From the NCBI GenBank assembly GCA_035604595.1, contig DATNIE010000009.1:1-48626 (forward strand): 48,626 nucleotides of DNA. The letters are read 5' to 3'. This stretch comes from CAIKZZ01 sp035604595. Its GTDB lineage: Bacteria; Pseudomonadota; Gammaproteobacteria; Steroidobacterales; Steroidobacteraceae. The position numbers were made by a program, and so were the translations under genes. The notes under the pieces are model-generated. The model had not been told where the DNA came from. It saw only the letters and a list, made by a program, of their open reading frames with translations, and did no database searches. Below are positions 7,170 to 15,255 of the stretch, piece after piece; the first letter of the stretch is position 1, and the number at the start of each line of letters is the position of its first letter.

Positions 7170-8558
7170 TCATCGCGGGCCCGCCGACATGAAGTTACGC
7201 AGGCGCTCGGCGAACTCGCGCGGCACCTCGCCGCCCGGCAGGCGTGTGAAGTGCAGCGCCTTGAACTTGTCGGGCACGGTTGCATTCGCCGCCAAGGTGT
7301 CGTCGATGGTGACCGGCAGGATGAACAGCGCACCGTCGGCCATGTTGCGCGCCCGGTCGATGGCGTAACTCCACTCGCGCCGGAAATAGCCCTCGTGGCG
7401 GCGTTCGGTGTTGGCCGACACTACCGGGATGAAGTACGAGCAACGGGAGATGTTGCGCTGGATGTTGCGGTCGTAATCGTCGCCGACTTCCAGCCGGTCG
7501 AGGTCGAACCAGGTGGTGACGCCCACGGCCTCGAGCCCGGCCTTGATCTGCTGCACGGCCGCCAGGTCCTCGCGCGCGTAGCTGATGAACACCGCGTGGT
7601 CCGGCATCTCGCGCGCCGGCGGCAGGAAGCGCAGCGGCCCCGCGGCCGGTGCCGCGGCGCCTGCCGGCTTGCGCCGTGCCTGCCAGCGGTCGTGCAGCTC
7701 ATCGACGAACCGCTCGGCGCCGGTGTAGATGCGGGTGCGGACGCTGACCTGCTGCAGGAACGCCATCAGCCGGTCGTCCTCGCTCGAGTGGTCGTCCGCC
7801 AGGATCTCGCCGACGTCGCGCGGGTCCGACAGGCGGTGGCGCTTGGCCATGCGCAGGAACAGGCGTGCCAGCCAGTTGCTGAAGTTGCTGCCGATAAACA
7901 GCAGGTGGTTGTGCTCGAGCTCGTGGAACAGCTTCTCGGGGACGAGGTGCTCGCTCTGCAGCGCGCAGATGAACTCGAGGATGTCCTCGTCCGAGATGAC
8001 ATACGTGGGCGATGCCGACAGCCGTCCGAACAGGTGATAGACGACGGGCCGCTGCAGTCGGTCGCGTTCGCCAGGGAGGTCGGCCACCCGGTTGGGGGTG
8101 TAGGCGATGACGTCAGCCGAAGGCGCTCCGCCAAAGCGCTCGAGGTTCACGGCCTGTTCGAGCAGATTGTCGAACGTCGTCGTGACGAACAGGTCGAAGT
8201 CGGTGATACAGGCGAGGCGGCGAAGCGCGCGCGGCGGCTCGAAGTTCGCATCGCGCAGAACGGCGCGCAGTCGGACATACGCTTCTTCGCGCCGACCGCG
8301 CGCCGACAGGAACCAGCACACGACGTCGTTGAGCGTGTACGGTCGCGGCAGCAGTGAGGTGTCGACGTTGAGACGCGCAGCGAGCTTCTCGGCGACCCAG
8401 TCGTACAGCAGTCGCGGGCCGCGATCGGTCGCAACCTGCAGGAGTTCGGGCCCGATGATCGGGATGACCTTGCGATCCTCGATGAAGCTCAGCAGGTCCT
8501 CCCACGCGTCGTCATCGAGCGTCGCGCTGTGGACGACGCTCAGCACCGGCGTGCTCAT
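7170..8558 (-). CDS. SIR2-like/TIR fusion protein, predicted NAD-targeting effector
   Basis: This 462-residue protein carries two NAD-linked domains. The N-terminal half (about 20-290) is SIR2-like: a nucleotide-loop strand VIPIIGPELLQ (32-41 region), VTTTFDNLLEQA (125-136), YHLFGRL with H175, and LLFIGSNFSNW (219-229). In defence SIR2 domains the second motif is usually TTN-Y/F-D; here Asn is replaced by Thr128. The C-terminal domain (about 320-460) is TIR: HAVFISYARED (321-331), WFDLDRL and the FRREWSY segment with E395 at the catalytic glutamate position. It is the first gene of a four-gene operon. The start at 8558 was chosen because the SIR2 fold begins there; the frame stays open upstream to 8765 and no strong Shine-Dalgarno sequence settles the choice. 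Confidence 0.85.
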   Translation of the reverse strand: MSTPVLSVVHSATLDDDAWEDLLSFIEDRKVIPIIGPELLQVATDRGPRLLYDWVAEKLAARLNVDTSLLPRPYTLNDVVCWFLSARGRREEAYVRLRAVLRDANFEPPRALRRLACITDFDLFVTTTFDNLLEQAVNLERFGGAPSADVIAYTPNRVADLPGERDRLQRPVVYHLFGRLSASPTYVISDEDILEFICALQSEHLVPEKLFHELEHNHLLFIGSNFSNWLARLFLRMAKRHRLSDPRDVGEILADDHSSEDDRLMAFLQQVSVRTRIYTGAERFVDELHDRWQARRKPAGAAAPAAGPLRFLPPAREMPDHAVFISYAREDLAAVQQIKAGLEAVGVTTWFDLDRLEVGDDYDRNIQRNISRCSYFIPVVSANTERRHEGYFRREWSYAIDRARNMADGALFILPVTIDDTLAANATVPDKFKALHFTRLPGGEVPREFAERLRNFMSAGPR

Positions 8559-8943
8559 CGCGTGCCACCACGCACGCCGCTCGGCCAGCGACAGCCGGCG
8601 GGATGCGTGGTGTGGGTCATACGGCGCGCGGCTGCGCGCCGGAAGAATGAGGCCGGCAGGGTACCCGCCGGAAACGGCACGACTTCCTTCAGTGGCATTC
8701 GACCCTGCCCCCCCGACAGGCTTTGCCGACGGCTCTCCGTGAGCCAAAAACATGTTAGCAGCCAAGGCCCGGGATCATGCAAAGCAAATTTTCCCCGCTC
8801 GTTCACGCTCCCCGACCGCTGCTCTGGCCGCGCGGGTCCAGTGCCGAGGCACCGTCCGGGCCGTTGCGGCGCGCGACCGCGACACGGTGCACCGCGCAAT
8901 CAGCGCGCTTGGAGCAGCTGTACGGATATCGAAAGTTGCGCGT

Positions 8944-8955
8944 GTAAGTACTTAC
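8944..8955. repeat. Perfect palindrome GTAAGTACTTAC
   Basis: This is a 12-bp perfect palindrome in an AT-rich patch about 390 bp upstream of the SIR2-TIR gene. It has the form of a dimeric repressor site. No regulator gene is adjacent. Confidence 0.5.
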
Positions 8956-8957
8956 GA

Positions 8958-8973
8958 ATCATACACATATGAT
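8958..8973. repeat. Inverted repeat ATCATA-CACA-TATGAT
   Basis: This 6-bp inverted repeat with a 4-nt spacer starts two bases after the GTAAGTACTTAC palindrome. On the minus strand a TTGATC (8976-8971) overlaps its edge and could be part of a weak promoter directed towards the SIR2-TIR operon. Confidence 0.45.
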
Positions 8974-9263
8974 CAAAACATGAGAGAAAGTCTCGTGCGC
9001 CCCGGCCGGGATATGTCAGAGCCGCCGCGCGGGACTACGCCTCTGCCGAGTACTCCATGACATCAGCGAGGGCATGTGCCGCGGCCTCAACGGCGCACTC
9101 CGCCAGGCGGCGCAGCCGACAGTCGCGGCTGCGGGACCGACCGGATCCGCGCCGCCCGCGACAACTCCGGTGATCACGCCAGCGTGCTCGCGACCCTGAT
9201 GTGGGCGGTGCGCGCTGCGCGCAGCAGCGCCGCCGCGATTGCCGGCCCGCTGGCCCGCATCAC

Positions 9264-10535
9264 TTAGGTACCGCCGCGCCGCCGATAGCCGGAGCCCACG
9301 CCCCAGGCGATGCCGACGAGGGCCGCGGCGATCGCCGCCGCGAACGCCGCGAGGCCACCAAGCGTCGCGCCGGCGGCGACCAGCGCGTCGTGGATCCAGC
9401 TCGAGACGGCGTCGCTCCCTCGGTAGACGACCGTGTCGATCACGTTCTTGACCTTGTACTTCGTCTCGGCGTCGACCACGGTGTACAGCATGTCGCGGCT
9501 CGGCTTGGCGATGCCGAACTCCGCTGCCCGGAGCACGACGTTGACGAAGACGAGCACGCCTGCGAGTGGCGCGAGCGCCAGGGCCACGAACGCGAGGCTC
9601 ACGGCCGCTATCGACCCGGCGAGCGTCGGGCGCACGCCGAACGCGCTGGTCAGGCGTCCGACGACGAGGAACTGCAGCACCAGGCTCGCGCCGTTGACCC
9701 ACAGATCGCGTTGCGAGTAGAACGCGGTGCGTTCGGCGCCCGTCGCGTACAGGCTCGCGGCCAGCCGCGCCATCTCGATGTACACGATCATGCCGAGCAG
9801 CGATCCGAGTGCGACCAGTGCCGCGATGCCCAGCAGGAACGGTGACCTGACGAGGCGCGACAGCCCTGCGAGCATCGAACCGCCCACCGCTTCGTCGAGC
9901 CTTGGCGCCGCCGCACCGGCGCCGCCCTCGCCACCCGCATCGCGCGCCAACAGCACGATCATGATGACGGTTCCGGCGAGGAGCCCCGCGGCGATAAACG
10001 CAACGCCGGAGGTGCCGATGGTTCCGACGAGCGCCCGGGTGAGCAATGGACCCGCGAGACCGCCGAGGCTGCCGCCTGCGGCAATCACGCCGAACAGCCG
10101 CCTCCCCTCCTCCTCGCGCCAGATCTCCGCCATGAAGCTCCAGAACACCGACACGACGAACAGGTTGAACACCGTCGCCCAGACGTAGAACACGCGTCCG
10201 CTCCACGGGTTCTCGGCCTCGATACTGAACAGGATGCCGAACGCGACGAGGTTGACGACGAAGAATCCGTAGGTCAGCGGCAGCAGCCGCGCGCGCCGGA
10301 TGTGCGCAACGAGCCAGCCGAAGAGCGGCACGATGGCGAGCATCGCGACGAACACGGCCGAGGCGAGGTACTTGATCGTCGTGGGGCCGCTGCCGGCGCC
10401 GAAGGCGTCGCGCAGCGGGCGGACCATGTAGTAGCTCGCAAGCAGCAGCGCGAAATATCCGAAGGACAGCGCGAGGCGGCGACCCTCGCGCCGAGTGCGC
10501 GGCGAGCTTGCTGGCGTACTCCCGGCCGCCGTCAC
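9264..10535 (-). CDS. ADP/ATP-carrier-like MFS transporter at end of ccm operon
   Basis: This 423-residue polytopic protein has about twelve membrane helices. Near the N-terminus it has ASYYMVRPLRDAFG, a signature I associate with the MFS group related to bacterial ADP/ATP (NTP:NDP) translocases. Free-living bacteria carry such relatives with unknown substrates, so nucleotide exchange should not be assumed. The start is GTG at 10535, 16 bp after the ccmI stop, so it is probably co-transcribed with the cytochrome c maturation genes. That position could mean a link to heme or redox export, but this is speculation. Confidence 0.75.
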   Translation of the reverse strand: MTAAGSTPASSPRTRREGRRLALSFGYFALLLASYYMVRPLRDAFGAGSGPTTIKYLASAVFVAMLAIVPLFGWLVAHIRRARLLPLTYGFFVVNLVAFGILFSIEAENPWSGRVFYVWATVFNLFVVSVFWSFMAEIWREEEGRRLFGVIAAGGSLGGLAGPLLTRALVGTIGTSGVAFIAAGLLAGTVIMIVLLARDAGGEGGAGAAAPRLDEAVGGSMLAGLSRLVRSPFLLGIAALVALGSLLGMIVYIEMARLAASLYATGAERTAFYSQRDLWVNGASLVLQFLVVGRLTSAFGVRPTLAGSIAAVSLAFVALALAPLAGVLVFVNVVLRAAEFGIAKPSRDMLYTVVDAETKYKVKNVIDTVVYRGSDAVSSWIHDALVAAGATLGGLAAFAAAIAAALVGIAWGVGSGYRRRGGT

Positions 10536-10551
10536 GGCCGCCGTCGCCGGC

Positions 10552-11664
10552 TCACGGCACCTGCTTGTCGATCAGCAGGTCGACCGGCCGGCCCGCGGCC
10601 AGATCGTACGGGACCTCGCCATACAGATCGCCGCTCGCGGCGGTCGGCATGCCGGACGTGGAGTAGCGCGCCACGATCACGAGCTGCTGGGCGTTCTTGA
10701 GCGTTCGGGTCGGCATCATCGCGTCCTGCTCAGTCAGCACGACATCCATCGGCAGCGCCGCGTCGGGAAAGCGCTTGGCGGCGAACGGCGGCCCAGGCTG
10801 CGTCGGGTCGCGCGCCAGTACGAACAGCGGCGTGCCGGAAGGCACCTTGCCGGCGAGCGCGGGGCTCACCTTGACGTGCACGGTGACCGAGCCTGGATTC
10901 GCAACAGCGGCCGTCGCGCTGGCGCTCGCGCTCGCGCTCGCCGTCGCGGTCGCCTCGGCCGCAGGCGCCGGTGCTGCCTTGGCGAGCATCGCAAGCTCGG
11001 GATCGGGCTTGCGGCCGAGCTGCTGGTCGAGCTCGCCGATGCGCTGCGCGACGAGCGCGCGCACCTCATCCGGCAGCGGCTGCTTCACGAGCGTCATCCA
11101 GCGCTCGCGCGCCACGTCGAGCCGGCCGGCGGTCGCAGCGGCCAGGCCGCCGTACCACAGCGCCTTCGGGTTCGAGGCATCCATCTTGAGCGCGTCCTCG
11201 AACAGCTGCGCGGCCTTGCCGCGCATCGTGGTCTCATCGGACACTGCGAGGGCCTCTCCATAGCCGATCACGGCCTCGAAGTTCTGCCCCTTCGACGCCC
11301 GATAGGCCTCGCCGAACGCGCTGGCGGCGCCGGCGTAGTTGTTCATGACGAAACGCGAGCGGCCGAGCATCAGCCAGCCCTGTACATCGTCGGGTTCGCT
11401 CTGCAGGCGCGCCTCGAGCTGTGTGACCATCTGCTGCAGCGAGTGCTGGCCGCCGGCCGCGGCCTCCATGGCCTTCGGGTCCCAGTTCCAGTTGCTGGCC
11501 GTGTGATACAAAAGCGCGGCGGCAACCGGCAGCAGGATCACGACGACACCGATCGCAACAAGCCCGCCTTTGCCGTCGCTCGCGCGCGCGCGATAGAGCG
11601 GCCAGACCACGAGCCCAAGGGCCACGGCGGCCATGATCGCCGCCAGGATGATGAACGTCGTCAA
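10552..11664 (-). CDS. ccmI: Cytochrome c biogenesis protein CcmI
   Basis: CcmI holds apocytochrome c for heme attachment by CcmF/CcmH. This 370-residue protein has two N-terminal membrane helices (about 4-22 and 36-56) flanking the short basic loop typical of CcmI. TPR units follow from about residue 75 (LQSEPDDVQGWLMLGRSRF) to about 215. The C-terminal part is a periplasmic domain with a beta-rich segment (VTVHVKVSPALAGKVPSGTP). Its ATG overlaps the ccmH stop by four bases, and the MFS gene follows after 16 bp. Confidence 0.93.
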   Translation of the reverse strand: MTTFIILAAIMAAVALGLVVWPLYRARASDGKGGLVAIGVVVILLPVAAALLYHTASNWNWDPKAMEAAAGGQHSLQQMVTQLEARLQSEPDDVQGWLMLGRSRFVMNNYAGAASAFGEAYRASKGQNFEAVIGYGEALAVSDETTMRGKAAQLFEDALKMDASNPKALWYGGLAAATAGRLDVARERWMTLVKQPLPDEVRALVAQRIGELDQQLGRKPDPELAMLAKAAPAPAAEATATASASASASATAAVANPGSVTVHVKVSPALAGKVPSGTPLFVLARDPTQPGPPFAAKRFPDAALPMDVVLTEQDAMMPTRTLKNAQQLVIVARYSTSGMPTAASGDLYGEVPYDLAAGRPVDLLIDKQVP

Positions 11665-12083
11665 GCCGGCTCCTCCGGGTCAGGGCCGATCGGCGCCTTC
11701 GAGCGGCACAGGATCACGCGTGCGGCAATTCCCACGGTGATCAGCACCAGCAGCGCCGGGGCAGCCCACAGCACATACGTGCGTGCCCGCAGCGGCGGGT
11801 CGTAGAGCACGAAGTCGCCATAGCGGTCGGTCATGTAGCGCTTGATATCGGCGTCCGTCTGGCCGGCGGCGATCATCTCCTTGACCTGGCGCCTGAGGTC
11901 CGCCGCGAGGCCGACGGGCGAGTCCGCGATGGACTGGTTCTGGCACTGCACGCAGCGCAGCTCCCGGATCATGTGCTCATAGCGCGCCTGCAGTGCGGGA
12001 TCCGGAAAAGCAGCCTCGGTGTCGATCGCGAGCGCGCCCGCACTTGAGAGCGCGAGCGCGACGAGGACTAGCCAACGACTCAT
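11661..12083 (-). CDS. ccmH: Cytochrome c heme lyase subunit CcmH
   Basis: CcmH is a membrane-anchored thiol reductant that keeps the CxxCH motif of apocytochrome c reduced. This 140-residue protein has a signal peptide, the LRCVQCQNQSIADS active-site motif just after it, and one C-terminal membrane helix (about 105-125). It is the short form without the fused TPR part, which here is the separate ccmI gene. Its start overlaps the ccmG stop (ATGA) and its stop overlaps the ccmI start. Confidence 0.95.
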   Translation of the reverse strand: MSRWLVLVALALSSAGALAIDTEAAFPDPALQARYEHMIRELRCVQCQNQSIADSPVGLAADLRRQVKEMIAAGQTDADIKRYMTDRYGDFVLYDPPLRARTYVLWAAPALLVLITVGIAARVILCRSKAPIGPDPEEPA

Positions 12084-12625
12084 CGGCCACCTCCGGCTTT
12101 CAGGTGCGGCACGAACTTCTCTTGCCAGGCCGCCTCGGTGATCGGCCCGATGTGCTTTGCGAGGACGGTGCCGGTGGCTGAGACGAGGAACGTCTCGGGC
12201 GCGCCGTACACCCCCCAGTTGATCGCAGTCCGGCCGTCGGCGTCCGAGCCGACCTGCTGATAGGGATTGCCGAGCTGCGCGAGATACTGCACCGCGAGAT
12301 CCCGCTCATCTTTCCAGTCGATCCCGATCAGCGGCACGCCGCCAGTTCGGGCAATCGCGAGCAGCGCCGAGTGCTCCTCACGGCACCCGCCGCACCAGGT
12401 ACCCCAGACGTTGAGCACGTACATCTTGCCCGCGAGCGCACGCGAGTCGACGAGTTGCGTCGGGTCGGTCACCGAGGGCAATGCGAACGCGGGGGCGGCC
12501 CTGCCGATCAGCGGTGACTGGATCTCGTGGACGTCGAGCTTGCCCTGGCCGATCCGCAGCAGCGCGAACGCGAACAGGGCTCCGAGCACGAGGAACGCCG
12601 CTGCCGGCGCGAAATAACGCCACAT
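12080..12625 (-). CDS. ccmG: Thiol:disulfide interchange protein CcmG/DsbE
   Basis: CcmG is the periplasmic thioredoxin-like protein that feeds electrons to CcmH and apocytochrome c. This 181-residue protein has an N-terminal membrane anchor (about 5-24), the active site WGTWCGGC with C78 and C81, and the cis-proline loop YGAPETF. The Gly-Gly between the cysteines is less usual than the acidic or proline-containing versions. The ATG at 12625 sits four bases after the ccmF stop; the frame is open further upstream but that part lies within ccmF. Confidence 0.94.
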   Translation of the reverse strand: MWRYFAPAAAFLVLGALFAFALLRIGQGKLDVHEIQSPLIGRAAPAFALPSVTDPTQLVDSRALAGKMYVLNVWGTWCGGCREEHSALLAIARTGGVPLIGIDWKDERDLAVQYLAQLGNPYQQVGSDADGRTAINWGVYGAPETFLVSATGTVLAKHIGPITEAAWQEKFVPHLKAGGGR

Positions 12626-12629
12626 GCTG

Positions 12630-14591
12630 TTACGCCCTCTTTCCGGCGGCACCCGGCGCGAGCGCCGGCACCTCCGCGGTGCGGCGCACGCGATAGCGCT
12701 TATCGAGGATTGCAACCAGGCCGCCGAGCGCCATCACGACGGCCCCGAGCCAGATGTAGCGAACCAGTGGCTTGTACTGCAGGCGCATGCTCCACTTCCC
12801 GCCGCCCAGGTCATCGCCGAGCGCCACGAACAGGTCGCGGTTCCACGCGACCGCAATCCCGGCGTGCGTCATGGGATTTCGCTGCACGCGATAGACTCTC
12901 TTTTGCGTCGCCAGGTCCGAGACGACCGAGCCGCCGCGGCTGATCACGACACGGGCTTCGACCGCCTCATAGTTCGGACCGACGACCGGCTGGGTACCGA
13001 GATACTTGAAGTTGTACCCGGCGATGCTGGTCGATTCACCCGGCGCGAGGCTGACGTCTTTCTCGACCTTGTAGGACACGACGCCGGTCACGCCGATCAC
13101 GAACACGCCGACGCCAAAGTGAGCGATCGCCATGCCGATGGCTGCGCGCGGCAGCTTCTGGCCGCGCCGCCAGGCCTCGACCGGCTCGATCAGCGCCGAG
13201 GCCATCACAAAGAACCCGGCGGTCAGTCCGACGACGGTCAGCGGCATTCCGATGCTGCCGTAGCCGCCGAGGGCGACGAGCAGCGCCAGCGCGAGCGCGG
13301 CCCCGGCAAGCGTCAGCAGTTGCCGCCGCCGGCTTTGCAGCATCGCGCGCTTCCAGCCGGCGTGCATGCCGACGCCGAGCAGCGCGACGAGCGGCAGCGC
13401 GGGCACGAGGAACACCATGTTGAAGTACGGTGGACCGACCGAGATCTTGCCCAGGTCAAAGGTATCCATCAGCAGCGGCCACAGCTCGCCGACCAGGATC
13501 AGTCCGGCGGCGGCGATCAGCAGTGCATTATTCAACAGCAGGAACGACTCGCGCGAGACGAGCTCGAAGCCACCCTCGGACTTCAGGGTCGGCGCCCGGA
13601 TCGCGTACAGCGTCAGCGAGCCGACGATGAAGAACAGCAGCAGCGCCAGAATGAACAGGCCGCGCGACGGGTCCGAGGCGAATGCGTGCACCGACACCAG
13701 CACGCCGGAGCGCACGAGAAAGGTACCGAGCAGGCTCAGCGAGAACGCGAAGATCGCGAGCAGCAGCGTCCAGCTCTTGAACATGCCGCGCTTCTCGGTG
13801 ACCGCCAGCGAGTGGATCAGCGCCGTCGTCGTCAGCCACGGCATGAACGAGGCGTTCTCGACCGGATCCCAGAACCACCAGCCGCCCCACCCAAGGACGT
13901 AGTAGGCCCACCAGCTGCCGAGCGCGATGCCGCAGGTGAGGCACATCCACGCGGCGACCGTCCACGGGCGGGTCCAGCGCGCCCACGGCGCATCGAGCCG
14001 GCCCGACAGCATCGCGGCGACCGCGAAGGCGAACGCGACCGAGGTCCCGACGTAGCCGATGTACAGCATCGGCGGATGTATCGCGAGCGCCGGATCCTGC
14101 AACAGCGGGTTCAAGTCCGCCCCGTCCATGGCCGCGGGCATGAGCCGCGTAAAAGGACTCGAGGTCAGCAGCGTGAAACTCGTGAAACCGACGCCGATCA
14201 GGCCGAGCACGCCGAGCACCCGCGCACGGAACGCGACCGGCAGACTCCCGGACAGGGCCGCGACCAGCAGTGTCCAGGTCGCGAGGATCATGATCCACAG
14301 CAGCAGCGAGCCCTCGTGCGCGCCCCAGACGGCCGCGATCCGGTACATCAGAGGCAGCGCCGAGTTCGAGTTGGTCGCGACGTAGTTGACCGAGAAGTCG
14401 TGGTTGATGAACGACCAGGTCAGCAGCCCGAAGGCGAGCGCGACGAACACCCACACGCCGGTGACGGCCGGCGTCACGACCTGCATCCACGACAGCCGGT
14501 TGCGGTGCGCGCCGGCGAGGCCGAAGAACGCCTGCGCGGCTGCGAGCAGCATGGCGAGGATCAGCGCAAATGTGCCGAGTTCGGGGATCAC
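12630..14591 (-). CDS. ccmF: Heme lyase core subunit CcmF
   Basis: CcmF joins heme delivered by CcmE to the cysteines of apocytochrome c in the periplasm. This 653-residue polytopic protein has the tryptophan-rich heme-handling motif WGGWWFWDPVENASFMPW at 235-252 and the conserved GAHEGSLLLW segment at about 90-99. The length matches the family. The ATG overlaps the ccmE stop by four bases; ccmG starts four bases after its own stop. Confidence 0.96.
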   Translation of the reverse strand: MIPELGTFALILAMLLAAAQAFFGLAGAHRNRLSWMQVVTPAVTGVWVFVALAFGLLTWSFINHDFSVNYVATNSNSALPLMYRIAAVWGAHEGSLLLWIMILATWTLLVAALSGSLPVAFRARVLGVLGLIGVGFTSFTLLTSSPFTRLMPAAMDGADLNPLLQDPALAIHPPMLYIGYVGTSVAFAFAVAAMLSGRLDAPWARWTRPWTVAAWMCLTCGIALGSWWAYYVLGWGGWWFWDPVENASFMPWLTTTALIHSLAVTEKRGMFKSWTLLLAIFAFSLSLLGTFLVRSGVLVSVHAFASDPSRGLFILALLLFFIVGSLTLYAIRAPTLKSEGGFELVSRESFLLLNNALLIAAAGLILVGELWPLLMDTFDLGKISVGPPYFNMVFLVPALPLVALLGVGMHAGWKRAMLQSRRRQLLTLAGAALALALLVALGGYGSIGMPLTVVGLTAGFFVMASALIEPVEAWRRGQKLPRAAIGMAIAHFGVGVFVIGVTGVVSYKVEKDVSLAPGESTSIAGYNFKYLGTQPVVGPNYEAVEARVVISRGGSVVSDLATQKRVYRVQRNPMTHAGIAVAWNRDLFVALGDDLGGGKWSMRLQYKPLVRYIWLGAVVMALGGLVAILDKRYRVRRTAEVPALAPGAAGKRA

Positions 14592-15025
14592 GTGCGGCCC
14601 TCCGGCGGGGGTGCGTGCTTCAGAGACTTGGCGACCTCCGGCGGCATGTACTTCTCGTCGTGCTTGGCGAGCACCTCGTCGGCGATGAACACGCCATCGC
14701 GCAGCTGGCCGTGGGCGATGACGCCCTGGCCCTCGCGGAACAGGTCCGGCAGCAGCCCGGTGTACGAGACCGTCACGTTGTGGGCGTAATCGGTGACGAC
14801 GAAACGGACCTCGAGACTGCCGGGCGTGCGCTGCAGGCTGCCCTTCGTGACCAGCCCGCCGACGCGAAACGTCTTGCCGACCGGCGCCTGGCCGGCCGCG
14901 ATCTGCGAGGGGTCGTAGAAGTACAGGAGATTATTGTCGAACGCCTTGAGCGCGACCGCGGTCGCCGCGGCAACCCCCAGCAGAATTGCGCTCACGGCGA
15001 GCAGTCGTTTGCGGCGCGGAGTCAT
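14588..15025 (-). CDS. ccmE: Heme chaperone CcmE
   Basis: CcmE carries heme covalently on a histidine between CcmABCD and CcmF. This 145-residue protein has one N-terminal membrane helix (about 8-27), an OB-fold body and the KHDEKYMPPEV motif with heme-binding H122 and Tyr126. The ATG at 15025 is inside the end of ccmD (4-base overlap), which fixes the start; an upstream extension of the frame would only repeat ccmD sequence. Confidence 0.95.
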   Translation of the reverse strand: MTPRRKRLLAVSAILLGVAAATAVALKAFDNNLLYFYDPSQIAAGQAPVGKTFRVGGLVTKGSLQRTPGSLEVRFVVTDYAHNVTVSYTGLLPDLFREGQGVIAHGQLRDGVFIADEVLAKHDEKYMPPEVAKSLKHAPPPEGRT

Positions 15026-15240
15026 GGAGCCTCCCCGGTCCTGGCCGGTGCGTGGATCGATGCGGGCTCGGTCGTCTGGCTCTGGTCCATTGCCACGCGC
15101 CGCAGCGCGCGCTCGAGTGCGCTCGCATGCAGGCGCAGCGCCGACCACACATTCCAGATCAGCACCGCGAGCGCGATGCCGTAGGAGGGCCAGACGAAAC
15201 GAGCATAGCCTCCCATGTGCAGAAAATCATCCATGCTCAT
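15022..15240 (-). CDS. ccmD: Heme exporter protein CcmD
   Basis: CcmD is the small membrane subunit that helps release holo-CcmE from the CcmABC complex. This 72-residue protein begins MSMDDFLHMGGYARFVWPSY, has one membrane helix (about 20-37) and a positively charged cytoplasmic tail. The true start may be the second Met two codons later. It follows ccmC by 15 bases. Confidence 0.92.
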   Translation of the reverse strand: MSMDDFLHMGGYARFVWPSYGIALAVLIWNVWSALRLHASALERALRRVAMDQSQTTEPASIHAPARTGEAP

Positions 15241-15255
15241 GTTCCTATTGACTTT

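Larger units (their letters stand above)
8559..9263. other. 705-bp intergenic region with AT-rich island
   Basis: No convincing gene lies between the SIR2-TIR start and the end of the MFS transporter gene. Several open frames cross it but none has a recognisable family. It holds an AT-rich island at about 8935-8985 with two palindromes, which is the best candidate for the promoter and operator of the four-gene operon. Confidence 0.5.

Noticed and set aside
8559..8765. A 69-residue N-terminal extension of the SIR2-TIR protein
   Set aside because: The extra residues do not belong to the SIR2 fold. The choice is not fully settled because no strong ribosome binding site marks 8558.
9016..10206. 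A 396-codon minus-strand frame
   Set aside because: It is an Arg-rich shadow of the MFS transporter, which has clear membrane helices in its own frame.
10921..10960. A repetitive GCGCTCGC-like run inside ccmI
   Set aside because: It encodes an Ala/Ser-rich linker between the TPR part and the C-terminal domain and is in frame, so it is coding low complexity rather than a separate repeat element.
12624..14789. A 721-codon open frame on the plus strand
   Set aside because: It is antisense to ccmF and ccmE, is full of His/Arg/Gln as expected for shadow frames in GC-rich DNA, and matches no family.
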